This document shows, piece after piece, positions 1 through 9,304 of a stretch of DNA of 64,000 bases. The first letter of the stretch is position 1. Each line of letters begins with the position of its first letter. Position numbers and translations under genes: made by a program. Below the pieces are notes generated by a model. The model had not been told where the DNA came from. It made no database searches and worked only from the letters and a program-made list of their open reading frames with translations. Source of the DNA: JADHLK01 sp038131695 (GTDB taxonomy: Bacteria > Pseudomonadota > Alphaproteobacteria > Puniceispirillales > Puniceispirillaceae); NCBI GenBank assembly GCA_038131695.1, contig JAYPQA010000013.1, forward strand, positions 4,938 to 68,937, read 5' to 3'.

Positions 1-105
1 CCCCTGATCCCGCCTAATTTGGCAGCGGTTTTTTACCCTGTTTCCAACGCCGTTATGGCTGCTGCAAGGCTGGTGCGCCCGGCCATTTTGAGGAGTCCCT
101 GTCCC

Positions 106-1308
106 ATGTCTCTTATTTCTGAGCGTCTTGGCCGCATCAAGCCCTCTCCGACCATCGCTGTTACTGTCAAGGCGGCTGAGCTGAAAGCAGCCGGCCATGA
201 TGTGATAGGGCTGGGGGCAGGCGAGCCTGATTTTGACACCCCGCCCCATGTGATAGAGGCTGCCGTCAAAGCCATGCAGGACGGCCAGACCCGCTATACG
301 GCGGTGGATGGGATCCCGGCCCTCAAAAAAGCGATTTGCGAGAAATTTGAGCGCGATAACAAGATCACCGCCACGCCCGACATGATCACGGTCGGCACCG
401 GCGGCAAGCAGGTTTTGTATAACGCGCTGGTCGCCACGCTCAACCCGGGGGATGAGGTGATTATTCCGGCCCCTTACTGGGTCTCCTATCCGGATATGGC
501 GATTCTGGCAGATGGCGTGCCGGTCTTTGTCGCCTGCCCGCAAGAGGACGGCTTCAAGCTGACCCCGGACGCGCTGGAAGGGGCAATTACCGAGCGCAGC
601 AAATGGCTGATTCTGAACTGCCCGTCCAACCCGACCGGGGCCTGTTATACCGCTGCCGAACTCAGCGCGCTGGCAGAGGTGATCCGCCGCCACCCGAATC
701 TCCATCTCATGGTTGATGATATGTATGAATATCTGGTCTATGACGGGTTTCAATTTGCGACGATAGCAGAGGTTGCCCCGGATTTGCAGGACCGGGTGCT
801 GACCGTCAATGGGGTGTCCAAAAGCTATTGCATGACCGGCTGGCGGATAGGGTTTGCCACCGGCCCGGCCAAGCTGATCAAGGCGATGGCGGCTATTCAG
901 TCGCAATCCACCTCCAGCCCGAATACCATTGCCCAATATGCCGCGCTGGCCGCGCTGACCGGGCCGATGGATTTTCTGGCCAGCAATCTGCAAGCCTTTC
1001 AGCGCCGCCGCGATCTGGTGGTGGAGGGGCTGAATGCGATTGACGGGCTGTCCTGCATCCGCCCGCAAGGGGCCTTTTATGTCTATCCCTCCTGTGCCGG
1101 GGCAATTGGCAAAAAAACCCCGTCCGGCCAGACCATCAGCAATGACAGTGATTTTGTCAGCTATCTGCTGGAAGCTGGCGGGGTGGCCTGTGTGCAGGGC
1201 GTTGCCTTCGGGCTGGAGCCGCATTTCCGCATTTCCTATGCCACTTCAGATGCCAATCTGGCCGAGGCGCTGGCCCGTATAAAACGCGTATCCGACCAGC
1301 TGGTCTGA
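106..1308 (+). CDS. aspC: Class I PLP-dependent aminotransferase (aspartate aminotransferase type)
   Basis: A 400-residue fold-type I aminotransferase that probably moves the amino group between aspartate (or an aromatic/prephenate substrate) and 2-oxoglutarate in the cytoplasm. The start GLGAGEPDFDTP, the middle NCPSNPTGA and the PLP-lysine segment VSKSYCMTGWRIGF are family hallmarks, and the C-terminus has the substrate-binding arginine context FRISYA. The reading frame is open upstream to position 19, but ATG at 106 is preferred: an AGGAGT ribosome site lies about 10 bases ahead and the protein then begins with the typical MSLISERL. Length matches the Ib subfamily. It stands alone, upstream of msrP. 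The exact amino donor cannot be read from sequence. Confidence 0.9.
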   Translation: MSLISERLGRIKPSPTIAVTVKAAELKAAGHDVIGLGAGEPDFDTPPHVIEAAVKAMQDGQTRYTAVDGIPALKKAICEKFERDNKITATPDMITVGTGGKQVLYNALVATLNPGDEVIIPAPYWVSYPDMAILADGVPVFVACPQEDGFKLTPDALEGAITERSKWLILNCPSNPTGACYTAAELSALAEVIRRHPNLHLMVDDMYEYLVYDGFQFATIAEVAPDLQDRVLTVNGVSKSYCMTGWRIGFATGPAKLIKAMAAIQSQSTSSPNTIAQYAALAALTGPMDFLASNLQAFQRRRDLVVEGLNAIDGLSCIRPQGAFYVYPSCAGAIGKKTPSGQTISNDSDFVSYLLEAGGVACVQGVAFGLEPHFRISYATSDANLAEALARIKRVSDQLV

Positions 1309-1399
1309 ACAGGCTCGCCCTGTTTTTGCCATATTCCGCGGCGAGGCTGGCTGAAGCTGTAAAAACAAACCCTGCCCGCCTTCCAAGGAGGTCTTGGCC

Positions 1400-2365
1400 A
1401 TGCTGCTGAAAAACAGGAAAAGATGGGAATTGCCGGAGGCTGAGGCCACGCCGGAATCGGTCTGGATGAATCGCCGTGATTTGCTTAAATCAGCAGGCTA
1501 TGCCGGGCTGGGGCTGGCTACTGCTGGCCCGCCAACAGCCGCACGCGCCGCTCGGGTTACCGGCTTTCCGGCGGATCGCAATCTGCGCTATCGCCTGGAC
1601 CGGGATGTGACGCCGGAAAAAGAGGCCACCACCTATACCAATTTCTATGAATTTGGCAGCTCCAAAAATATCTGGAAGGCAGCCGCCAAACTGCAGACCG
1701 ATCCGTGGATGGTGATGATTGACGGGATGGTGGACAGGCCGATGACGCTGGATGCCGCCGATCTGGTCAAAAAGCTGGGCGCTATGGAAGAGCGGCTCTA
1801 CCGGTTTCGCTGTGTAGAGGCCTGGGCGATGGCGGTTCCCTGGACGGGCATTCCGCTGGCGCGTCTGGTCAGCTTTGCCCAACCCAAGGCCGGAGCCAAA
1901 TATCTACGCATGGAGACCTTTCTGGACAAGGAGGTTGCCCCCGGCCAGTCCCAGAGCTGGTATCCCTGGCCCTATGTGGAGGGGGTAACCCTGGATGAGG
2001 CGCGCAATGAGCTGGCCTTTCTGGCGACCGGCATTTATGGCAAGGCGCTGCCGAACCAGAATGGCGCGCCGATCCGGCTGGTTTTGCCGTGGAAATATGG
2101 CTTCAAATCGATCAAATCCATCGTGCGCTTTACCTTTACCGATCAGCGCCCGATCAGTTTTTGGGAAGAGCTGAACGCCAAGGAATACGGTTTCTGGGCA
2201 AATGTGCATCCCGGCGTGCCGCATCCGCGCTGGCGGCAAAATCAGGAGCGGATGCTGGGCACCAGCACTTATATCAACACCCAGATCTATAACGGCTATG
2301 AAGCTGAAGTCGGCTATCTGTATAAGGATATGGAAACCAAATCCTACCGCGAGCTCTATCACTGA
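1400..2365 (+). CDS. msrP: Protein-methionine-sulfoxide reductase catalytic subunit MsrP
   Basis: Periplasmic molybdopterin enzyme that reduces methionine sulfoxide in envelope proteins. A twin-arginine signal (MNRRDLLKSAG) sits about 25 residues in, followed by a hydrophobic stretch and an alanine-rich cleavage zone. The sulfite-oxidase-like Mo-binding fold is marked by the conserved cysteine in RFRCVEAWAMAVPW (near residue 140). The C-terminal half carries the expected GFKSIKSIVRF and FWANVHPGVPHPRW segments. A strong AAGGAGGT 8 bases upstream selects ATG 1400 over the TTG at 1394. The partner haem membrane subunit MsrQ usually lies directly downstream. Here the next gene is on the opposite strand, so MsrQ must be elsewhere or missing. 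Confidence 0.92.
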   Translation: MLLKNRKRWELPEAEATPESVWMNRRDLLKSAGYAGLGLATAGPPTAARAARVTGFPADRNLRYRLDRDVTPEKEATTYTNFYEFGSSKNIWKAAAKLQTDPWMVMIDGMVDRPMTLDAADLVKKLGAMEERLYRFRCVEAWAMAVPWTGIPLARLVSFAQPKAGAKYLRMETFLDKEVAPGQSQSWYPWPYVEGVTLDEARNELAFLATGIYGKALPNQNGAPIRLVLPWKYGFKSIKSIVRFTFTDQRPISFWEELNAKEYGFWANVHPGVPHPRWRQNQERMLGTSTYINTQIYNGYEAEVGYLYKDMETKSYRELYH

Positions 2366-2380
2366 GAGCGAGGCGCGGTC

Positions 2381-3424
2381 CTACAGCCCCAGCTTTTCCT
2401 GCATCTCAGCGGCGAGGCGGGGCATTTCATCCAGCCGGGTAAAGCCGGCCGCATCGGGCAGGTCCGGGCCCAGAGGCGCAGTATGGCCAGCCGCCTGCAT
2501 AAGGCTGTGAAAATCTGCTATGCGTCCGGTTTCCGGGCGCAGCTCGCCAATCAGCAGCGGCAGACCGGTCAGCGCCGCCTCACTCACCATATTCACCGAA
2601 TCTGAGGTCACCACCACCGCCTCTGCCAGACCCAGCACACCCGGATAGGGGTTCTCCCCCTGCCCGTCCCAGAACCAGTGCGGCACGCCCTCCAGAGAGC
2701 CGGACAGCCCGACCAGCGCATCGGCCCCGGTGCGGCGCGAGGGGATAATCACCAGCCCGGCAGAAGCGTTTTTGGCCAGCTCAGCCAGCTGCCTGCCCAG
2801 CCGGGCAAAATCACCTGCATCGGGTTGATAGCGCCGGTTCGCCCCGCCCAGCAAGACCGCGATCAACCTGTTCTGCCTGCCCCTTTCCTTATTGGCACCA
2901 GGCGGCTTTTGCAAATCCGCCCAGGCCGCGCCATAGGCAGCCTTTACCGTTTCTGCCGCCGCCTCTATCGCCGCCCTGTCCAGCCGGTTGAGAGAGCCGG
3001 TGCTGACCAGGATATTGCCAGCCCCTTCGGCCAGCCGGGCGGCCGGGTCGTGGGCCGGGACCACCAGCAGGTCAAACCAGCCGGGCGGCAGGCGCGGATC
3101 GCCAATCTGTATCAGGCGCGACTTGCCCGATGACAGGCGGCGCAGCCCCAGCCCGGCCCCCGCCATGCGGCGTCCACAACAGAGGATCAGATCAGGAAAG
3201 GCCCCGCCCGGCAACGGGCTGTCACCCTGCCAGAGCGGCCAGAAGGGAAAGCGGGCCATGCGCGGAAACAGGCGCGCCAGCAGATTCGGATAAATGGTCA
3301 CAATTTTCGGCTTCAGCCCCGCCGCCGCCGCCAAGGCCCGCGACTGGCTTTCCATCCCAATCGTGCCATCAGTGACAATCCAGCAGCTGGGCAGCTTGGC
3401 AGATTTGTTGATTTTTCCAGCCAA
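2381..3424 (-). CDS. Mitochondrial fission ELM1 family protein
   Basis: A 347-residue protein of the ELM1 family, common in alphaproteobacteria and shared with plant mitochondria. It has a glycosyltransferase-B-like look: N-terminal WIVTDGTIGMESQSRALA, a central DLILCCGRR, and a C-terminal VVTSDSVNMVSEAALTGLPL nucleotide-sugar-like loop. The biochemical role in bacteria is not established; envelope glycan work is a guess. The start is a TTG preceded by GAAAGGG; no in-frame ATG lies between it and the upstream stop. It is divergent from the Lrp gene (93 bp apart) and converges on msrP with a 15-bp gap. Confidence 0.85.
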   Translation of the reverse strand: MAGKINKSAKLPSCWIVTDGTIGMESQSRALAAAAGLKPKIVTIYPNLLARLFPRMARFPFWPLWQGDSPLPGGAFPDLILCCGRRMAGAGLGLRRLSSGKSRLIQIGDPRLPPGWFDLLVVPAHDPAARLAEGAGNILVSTGSLNRLDRAAIEAAAETVKAAYGAAWADLQKPPGANKERGRQNRLIAVLLGGANRRYQPDAGDFARLGRQLAELAKNASAGLVIIPSRRTGADALVGLSGSLEGVPHWFWDGQGENPYPGVLGLAEAVVVTSDSVNMVSEAALTGLPLLIGELRPETGRIADFHSLMQAAGHTAPLGPDLPDAAGFTRLDEMPRLAAEMQEKLGL

Positions 3425-3517
3425 AATTGAAATGCCCTTTCAATATTTTGTAATATTCTTGCGCGAGAGACCGTATGCGCCTATTCTCTTGCTACAGTCA
3501 AGACAAGGGTTTCACTT

Positions 3518-4012
3518 ATGTCAAAAAAACACAAAATCGATACGGTGGACAGGCGCATTCTGCGTGATTTGCAAAATGACGGGCGGATGACCAATGTGGA
3601 GCTGGCCAAGAATGCCGGCATTTCAGCCCCGCCTTGCCTGCGGCGGGTGCGGGCTCTGGAAGATGACCGGATCATCCGCGGCTATCATGCGGATATTGAC
3701 CCGGAAGCGCTGGGCTGGTCGGTCACCATCTTTGCCTTTGTCGGGCTGACCAGCCAGGCGGAGCCTGATTTGCAGGAATTTGAAGAAATGGTCTCTGGCT
3801 GGGAGCGGGTGCGCGAATGCCATATGCTGATGGGGGAAACAGATTTTTTGCTGAAAATCGTTGCCCGTGACTGGGATGATTTCCAGCGTTTCCTGACCAG
3901 CAGCCTGACCCCGGCCCCGAATGTCAGCCATGTCAAGACGGCTCTGGCTATCCGCTCGCGCAAACAGCTGCCCGGCGTGCCAATTGGTCTGGATGGTGAG
4001 CTGGCCGACTAG
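3518..4012 (+). CDS. Lrp/AsnC family transcriptional regulator
   Basis: A 164-residue feast/famine regulator. An N-terminal winged helix (TVDRRILRDLQNDGRMTN followed by the recognition helix SAPPCLRRVRALE) precedes a C-terminal RAM ligand-binding domain (residues about 70-150: VGLTSQAEPDLQEFEEMV, then the GETDFLLKI core). Such proteins bind amino acids, oligomerise, and regulate amino-acid genes; the target is unknown. It is divergent from the ELM1 gene, which shares its AT-rich upstream segment. Its TAG stop overlaps the stop of convergent greA on a palindromic CTAG at 4009-4012, so no terminator space exists between the two genes. Confidence 0.9.
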   Translation: MSKKHKIDTVDRRILRDLQNDGRMTNVELAKNAGISAPPCLRRVRALEDDRIIRGYHADIDPEALGWSVTIFAFVGLTSQAEPDLQEFEEMVSGWERVRECHMLMGETDFLLKIVARDWDDFQRFLTSSLTPAPNVSHVKTALAIRSRKQLPGVPIGLDGELAD

Positions 4013-4488
4013 TCCGGCAAGACTTCAATAGACAGGATTTCATAGGGGCGCGGCCCCCGCGGCGACTGCACCTCTGCCTGATCGCCGACCTTTTTGCCAA
4101 TCAAGGCGCGGGCAATCGGTGAGCCGGTTGAGATACGGGCCTTGGCAATATCCGCCTCATAAGGGCCGACGATGGAATAGGTGGCTTCCTCGTCTGTTTC
4201 CTCATCCACAATGACCACTTTCACCCCGAAAGTCACCGTCTCGCCAGTCAGGCGGGCAGATTCGATCACCTCCGCCCGGCTGGTGACATCCTCCAGCTCG
4301 GTGATCCGCCCCTCAATAAAGGATTGCCGCTCTCTGGCCGCGTGATATTCGGCATTTTCAGACAGATCGCCATGCTCCCTGGCATCTGCGATAGCCTGAA
4401 TGACGGCCTGTCTTTCCGGGCCTTTCAGCTGGGTGAGTTCCTCTTTGAGCTTTTCCAGCCCGGCTTTGGTAAACGGAATCTTTTCCAT
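4009..4488 (-). CDS. greA: Transcription elongation factor GreA
   Basis: A 159-residue GreA that enters the RNA polymerase secondary channel and triggers cleavage of backtracked transcripts. The N-terminal coiled coil carries the acidic tip in IADAREHGDLSENAEYHAA. The C-terminal FKBP-like domain has YSIVGPYEADIAKARIS and SPIARALIGKKVGD. Full length and intact. It lies 97 bp downstream of carB on the same strand, the classic carAB-greA arrangement of proteobacteria, so co-transcription with carAB is likely. The stop overlaps the Lrp gene stop. Confidence 0.97.
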   Translation of the reverse strand: MEKIPFTKAGLEKLKEELTQLKGPERQAVIQAIADAREHGDLSENAEYHAARERQSFIEGRITELEDVTSRAEVIESARLTGETVTFGVKVVIVDEETDEEATYSIVGPYEADIAKARISTGSPIARALIGKKVGDQAEVQSPRGPRPYEILSIEVLPD

Positions 4489-4585
4489 CGTCTTTCGACT
4501 CTTCTTGTCTCTTGCTGTCTTTTATCCTGATCCAGCGCCGGATAGGTGACAGAATCGGGCATTACAAGGGGTCAGCCTAGATCAA

Positions 4586-7500
4586 TTAATCTGATTTGGG
4601 TAGATAATCTTGCAAAGAGACAACTTCCAGCTGGCTGTCCTGCAACGCCTTGATAGCCGCCACCGCCGCACGGCTGCCCGCAACCGTCGTATAATAGGGG
4701 ATATTATTGGTCAGCGCCGTATGGCGCAGCGAAAAGCTGTCCTTGATAGAACCCGCCCCATGTGCGGTATTGAACACCAGATCAATCTCGCCTGACAGCA
4801 TCGAATCCACCACATGGGGGCGGCCTTCCATCACCTTGTTGAGCCGCTTTGCCGGCACCCCGGCCGCTTCCAGCGCGGCTGCTGTCCCGCCGGTTGCCAG
4901 CAACTCAAAGCCCAGCCCGGCAATATCGCGGCAAATCGCAACAAATTCAGCCTTGTCGGCATCCTTGACCGAAATGAACAGCCGTCCGGACAGAGGCAAG
5001 CGCGTGCCGGCCCCCAGCTGGCTCTTGGCAAAGGCGCGGCCAAAATCTGTATCAATGCCCATCACCTCGCCGGTGGATTTCATCTCCGGCCCCAAAAACA
5101 CATCCACCCCCGGGAAACGGGCAAAGGGGAAGACCGCTTCCTTGACCGCCACATGGGCCAGCGCGCTCGGCTGCAGGCCAAAGCCGGACAGTTTTTCGCC
5201 CGCCATCACCCGCGCTGCTATCTTGGCCACCGGCACGCCGGTTGCCTTGGCCACAAAGGGCACCGTGCGGCTGCCGCGCGGATTAACCTCCAGCAGATAG
5301 ATGGTCTCATCCTTGATGGCAAATTGCACATTCATCAGCCCGACCACATTCAGCGCGCGGGCCAGCTGGCCGGTTTGCGTGCGGATTCCCTCCAGCACCG
5401 CCTCGGACAGGTTTTGCGGCGGCAGGGAACAGGCCGAATCACCGGAATGAATCCCGGCCTCCTCAATATGTTCCATGATACCGGCGATAAAGACCTCATC
5501 CCCATCGCACAGGGCATCCACATCCACCTCAACGGCATTTTCAATAAACCGGTCAATCAGCACCGGATTGGCCCCAGATACCACCACCGCATCGCGCATA
5601 TAGCGTTCCAGATCGCTGATCTGATGCACCACTTCCATGGCCCGCCCCCCCAGCACATAAGACGGGCGGATCACCACCGGCAGGCCGATTTCATCCACAA
5701 TCGCGCGCGCCTGCTTGGCTGAGGTGGCAATGCCATTGGCCGGCTGTTTCAGCGCCAGCTCCTGCAAGAGCTTCTGGAAGCGCTCGCGATCCTCGGCCAG
5801 ATCAATCGCATCCGGGCTGGTTCCCAATATCGGCACGCCAGCCGCTTCCAGGGCCCCGGCGATTTTCAGCGGGGTTTGCCCGCCCAGCTGGACAATCGCG
5901 CCTTTCAGCGTGCCGGATTGCGCTTCGGTGTGGATTATCTCGATCACATCTTCTGCTGTCAGCGGCTCAAAATACAGCCGGTCAGAGGTATCATAATCGG
6001 TTGAAACCGTCTCCGGGTTGCAATTGACCATAATCGTCTCATAGCCGGCTTCAGACAGCGCATAGGCCGCGTGCACACAACAATAGTCAAACTCAATCCC
6101 CTGGCCGATCCGGTTCGGCCCGCCCCCCAATATCACCACCTTTTCCCGATCAGACGGCACAGCCTCACAGCTGGCCAGCGCGCCCGGCTCATAGCAGCTG
6201 TAGAGATAGGCGGTATCAGAGGCGAATTCAGCCGCACAGGTATCAATGCGCTTATAGACCGGGTGAATGGCCAGCTTTTGCCGCAGGGCCAGAATGTCCG
6301 TTTCTGCCTTGCCGCTCAGCCGGGCCAGCCTGGCATCTGAAAATCCCATTGATTTCAGGGCCAGCAGGCCGGCGCGATCAGCTGGCACGCCGTCTTGTGC
6401 GACGGCCTGCTCCGCCTGGATAATCTGTTCAATTTGATTGAGGAACCAGGGATCCCATTTGGTTATGGCCTGCATTTCATCCCGGTCTATGCCAGCCCGC
6501 ATGGCCTGGGCAATCCGCAACAGCCTGTCCGGTGTCTGGCCCGCCAGCCAGCCCCGGATCGGGTCTTCGCCCAGCGCGGCATCTGCCTCCGGTATCGCGA
6601 TCTCATCCAGACCGGACAGGCCGGTTTCCATCGACCGCAGGGCCTTTTGCAGGCTCTCGGCAAAGCTGCGCCCGACCGCCATCGCTTCCCCGACAGATTT
6701 CATCGAGGTGGACAGCTCCACCTTCGTGCCGGCAAATTTCTCAAAAGTGAAACGCGGCATTTTGGTCACAATATAGTCAATGGTCGGCTCAAAGCTGGCC
6801 GGGGTGGTCCCGGTGATGTCATTCATCAGCTCATCCAGCGTATAGCCAACCGCCAGCTTGGCCGCGACCTTGGCAATCGGAAAGCCGGTTGCCTTTGAGG
6901 CCAGGGCAGAAGAGCGGCTGACCCGCGGATTCATCTCAATAATGATAATCCGCCCATTATCCGGATTCATTGCAAATTGCACATTTGAGCCGCCCGTATC
7001 CACGCCGATCTCACGCAGCACCGCGATTGAGGCATCGCGCAGCACCTGATATTCCTTGTCCGTCAGCGTCAGCGCCGGGGCAACGGTAATGGAATCGCCG
7101 GTATGAACCCCCATCGGATCCATATTTTCAATCGAACAGATGATGATGCAATTATCGGCATGGTCGCGCACCACCTCCATTTCAAATTCTTTCCAGCCCA
7201 GCAGCGATTCCTCAATCAGGATTTCCTGCACCGGCGAGAGGCGCAGCCCGTCCCGCACAATCTGCTCAAATTCCTCGCGGTTATAGGCGACCCCGCCGCC
7301 TTCCCCGCCAAGGGTAAAAGAAGGCCGGATAATCGCTGGCAGACCCACAATATCGAGCGCCTGCATGGCATCCTCAAAGCTGTTCACAGTCTGCGATCGG
7401 GCCGATTCCAGGCCAATATCATCCATCGCCTGGCGGAACAGGGCGCGATCCTCCGCCTTGTTAATCGAATCAGGCCGCGCCCCGATAAGCTCTACCCCGA

Positions 7501-7831
7501 ATTCTTCGAGCACCCCCTGCCGGTGCAGCTCAAGGGCCGTATTCAGCGCCGTCTGGCCGCCCATGGTCGGCAACAGCGCATCCGGCTTTTCCTTGGCAAT
7601 GATGCGGGCGACAATCTCTGGTGTGATCGGCTCAACATAGGTGGCATCTGCCATCACCGGGTCGGTCATGATCGTGGCCGGGTTGGAATTGACCAATATC
7701 ACCCGATAGCCCTCTTCTTTCAGCGCCTTGCAGGCCTGCGCCCCGGAATAGTCAAACTCACAGGCCTGGCCAATAATGATAGGGCCGGCCCCGATGATCA
7801 GGATAGAGGATATATCTGTGCGGCGCGGCAT
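4586..7831 (-). CDS. carB: Carbamoyl-phosphate synthase large subunit
   Basis: A 1081-residue synthetase making carbamoyl phosphate from bicarbonate, ammonia delivered by CarA, and two ATP, for arginine and pyrimidine synthesis. Two homologous ATP-grasp halves are visible: the first opens ILIIGAGPIIIGQACEFDYSG, the second (around residue 560) VVILGGGPNRIGQGIEFDYC. Each has its IEMNPRVSRSSALASKATG or LEVNPRGSRTVPFVAKATG magnesium loop. The C-terminal 140 residues form the MGS-like allosteric domain. Its ATG shares one base with the TAA of carA (TAATG), indicating translational coupling. No frameshift was seen over 3.2 kb. Confidence 0.98.
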   Translation of the reverse strand: MPRRTDISSILIIGAGPIIIGQACEFDYSGAQACKALKEEGYRVILVNSNPATIMTDPVMADATYVEPITPEIVARIIAKEKPDALLPTMGGQTALNTALELHRQGVLEEFGVELIGARPDSINKAEDRALFRQAMDDIGLESARSQTVNSFEDAMQALDIVGLPAIIRPSFTLGGEGGGVAYNREEFEQIVRDGLRLSPVQEILIEESLLGWKEFEMEVVRDHADNCIIICSIENMDPMGVHTGDSITVAPALTLTDKEYQVLRDASIAVLREIGVDTGGSNVQFAMNPDNGRIIIIEMNPRVSRSSALASKATGFPIAKVAAKLAVGYTLDELMNDITGTTPASFEPTIDYIVTKMPRFTFEKFAGTKVELSTSMKSVGEAMAVGRSFAESLQKALRSMETGLSGLDEIAIPEADAALGEDPIRGWLAGQTPDRLLRIAQAMRAGIDRDEMQAITKWDPWFLNQIEQIIQAEQAVAQDGVPADRAGLLALKSMGFSDARLARLSGKAETDILALRQKLAIHPVYKRIDTCAAEFASDTAYLYSCYEPGALASCEAVPSDREKVVILGGGPNRIGQGIEFDYCCVHAAYALSEAGYETIMVNCNPETVSTDYDTSDRLYFEPLTAEDVIEIIHTEAQSGTLKGAIVQLGGQTPLKIAGALEAAGVPILGTSPDAIDLAEDRERFQKLLQELALKQPANGIATSAKQARAIVDEIGLPVVIRPSYVLGGRAMEVVHQISDLERYMRDAVVVSGANPVLIDRFIENAVEVDVDALCDGDEVFIAGIMEHIEEAGIHSGDSACSLPPQNLSEAVLEGIRTQTGQLARALNVVGLMNVQFAIKDETIYLLEVNPRGSRTVPFVAKATGVPVAKIAARVMAGEKLSGFGLQPSALAHVAVKEAVFPFARFPGVDVFLGPEMKSTGEVMGIDTDFGRAFAKSQLGAGTRLPLSGRLFISVKDADKAEFVAICRDIAGLGFELLATGGTAAALEAAGVPAKRLNKVMEGRPHVVDSMLSGEIDLVFNTAHGAGSIKDSFSLRHTALTNNIPYYTTVAGSRAAVAAIKALQDSQLEVVSLQDYLPKSD

Positions 7832-9021
7832 TAGCTGGCCTCCTGCCTGGCGGCGTGCATCAGCGCGATAAAGCGCTGGAACAAATGGCGGGAATCATGC
7901 GGTCCGGGAGAGGATTCCGGGTGATACTGCACGCTGAAGACAGGTTTGTGCCTGTGCCGCAACCCCTCAACCGATCCATCAAACAAAGAGATATGGGTGA
8001 CCTCCAGCTCCTCAGGCAAACTGTCCGGGTTCACCTTGAAGCCGTGATTCTGGCTGGTAATCTCTATCTTGCCTGTGGCCAGCTCCTTGACCGGATGATT
8101 GGCCCCGCGATGCCCGATTTCCATCTTTTCGGTCTCAGCGCCCAGCGCCAGGGCCAGCAGCTGATGCCCGATACAGATACCGAACACAGGCAAGCCGGAG
8201 GCCACCAGCCCAGCTATTTCCGCCCCGGCATAGTCTGCCGTTGCGGCCGGGTCGCCCGGCCCGTTGGACAGAAAAACCCCATCCGGCTTTTTCGCCAGTA
8301 TTTCGCTGGCCTTGGTCTGGGCCGGCACCACCTCCACCGCACAGCCGGCATCTGCCAGACAGCGCAGGATATTTTGCTTGCAGCCGAAATCCACCGCGAC
8401 AACGCGCAGCTCCGGCTCCGGCTCGGCAAAACGGGTGCTGGCCAGATCATAACTGCCCAGATGCCAGTCATGCGCCGTTTCGGCAGACACTTCACGGGCC
8501 AGATCCATGCCTTTCAGGCCGGGCCAGCCAGCGGCCATTTCCCGCAGGCTGTCCAAATCAAACTGGCCATCCCGGCGATGGCACAGAACCGCGCTGGGCG
8601 CGCCGCTCTCGCGTATCAGCCGGGTCAGGGCGCGGGTGTCAATACCGCTGATGCCGGGCAGGCCGGCTGCCTCCAGCCAGTCTTCCAGCCGGTCTTTGGC
8701 GCGCCAGTTTGCCGGCGGGGTGACCGGGTTGCGAACGATCATGCCCAGCGCCGCCGGCCGGTCGGTTTCAATATCAGCCGGGTTGGTGCCCACATTGCCA
8801 ATATGCGGAAAGGTAAAGGTGATAATCTGTCCGGCATAGGACGGGTCGGTCATAATCTCCTGATAGCCGGTCATTGAGGTATTGAAACACACCTCTCCGA
8901 CGCGGCTGGTTTCCGCCCCGAAGCCCTGACCGGGCAAAATGTGCCCGTCCGCCAGCACCAGAACAGCTGTTGTGCCGGGCGGCAGGCTGTCTGTTTGTGC
9001 TGTAGATGCCATATCGGTCAT
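7831..9021 (-). CDS. carA: Carbamoyl-phosphate synthase small (glutaminase) subunit
   Basis: A 396-residue glutaminase subunit that hydrolyses glutamine and channels ammonia to CarB. The N-terminal CPSase domain includes FNTSMTGYQEIMTDPSYAGQ. The C-terminal class I amidotransferase domain has the nucleophile elbow FGICIGHQLLA (Cys near residue 280), NHGFKV, and the catalytic HPES in VQYHPESSPGPHD. It is the first gene of carA-carB-(greA). Two starts are close together (ATG 9021 and ATG 9012); the longer one is given, with a GGATGGG-like ribosome site. Confidence 0.97.
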   Translation of the reverse strand: MTDMASTAQTDSLPPGTTAVLVLADGHILPGQGFGAETSRVGEVCFNTSMTGYQEIMTDPSYAGQIITFTFPHIGNVGTNPADIETDRPAALGMIVRNPVTPPANWRAKDRLEDWLEAAGLPGISGIDTRALTRLIRESGAPSAVLCHRRDGQFDLDSLREMAAGWPGLKGMDLAREVSAETAHDWHLGSYDLASTRFAEPEPELRVVAVDFGCKQNILRCLADAGCAVEVVPAQTKASEILAKKPDGVFLSNGPGDPAATADYAGAEIAGLVASGLPVFGICIGHQLLALALGAETEKMEIGHRGANHPVKELATGKIEITSQNHGFKVNPDSLPEELEVTHISLFDGSVEGLRHRHKPVFSVQYHPESSPGPHDSRHLFQRFIALMHAARQEAS

Positions 9022-9109
9022 CTGCCCATCCTGTTTTATATGCGGGTGTGCCAGGCCCGGCTGGCCACCGGATTACAGGGGCGGCAGCGGCGCTGGTCAA
9101 AATGACAGT

Positions 9110-9138
9110 TTTCTATCCCCAGATGGCCCGCTGGTCAA
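9110..9138 (-). promoter_or_regulatory. Candidate sigma70 promoter of carAB
   Basis: On the reverse strand TTGACC (9138-9133) and TAGAAA (9115-9110) are separated by 17 bases, leaving a leader of roughly 80-90 bases before carA. The 283-bp gap between carA and yqeY must hold promoters for both directions; I found no equally good hexamer pair for yqeY. Assigned from pattern only. Confidence 0.35.
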
Positions 9139-9304
9139 GACCGTTTGGCTGAGGTTTTTTTGACAGATGCTTGCAACCTTGCCCGGCTTCAAGTAAAGGA
9201 TGGTCAAATGGGGGGAAGGTTGCCAGAATCGGGATTACGGCAACCAGCAGCGGGCTGCCAAAAACAATCTGGCCCGCGACAAATTGAAATTATGAGTTTT
9301 TTAT

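Noticed and set aside
4814..5722. 302-aa forward frame opposite carB
   Set aside because: Antisense shadow of a fully conserved carB; His/Gln/Arg-rich composition and no motif.
7103..8877. Long forward frames (243 and 340 aa) opposite carB and carA
   Set aside because: Antisense to intact car genes; composition follows the codon pattern of the real strand.
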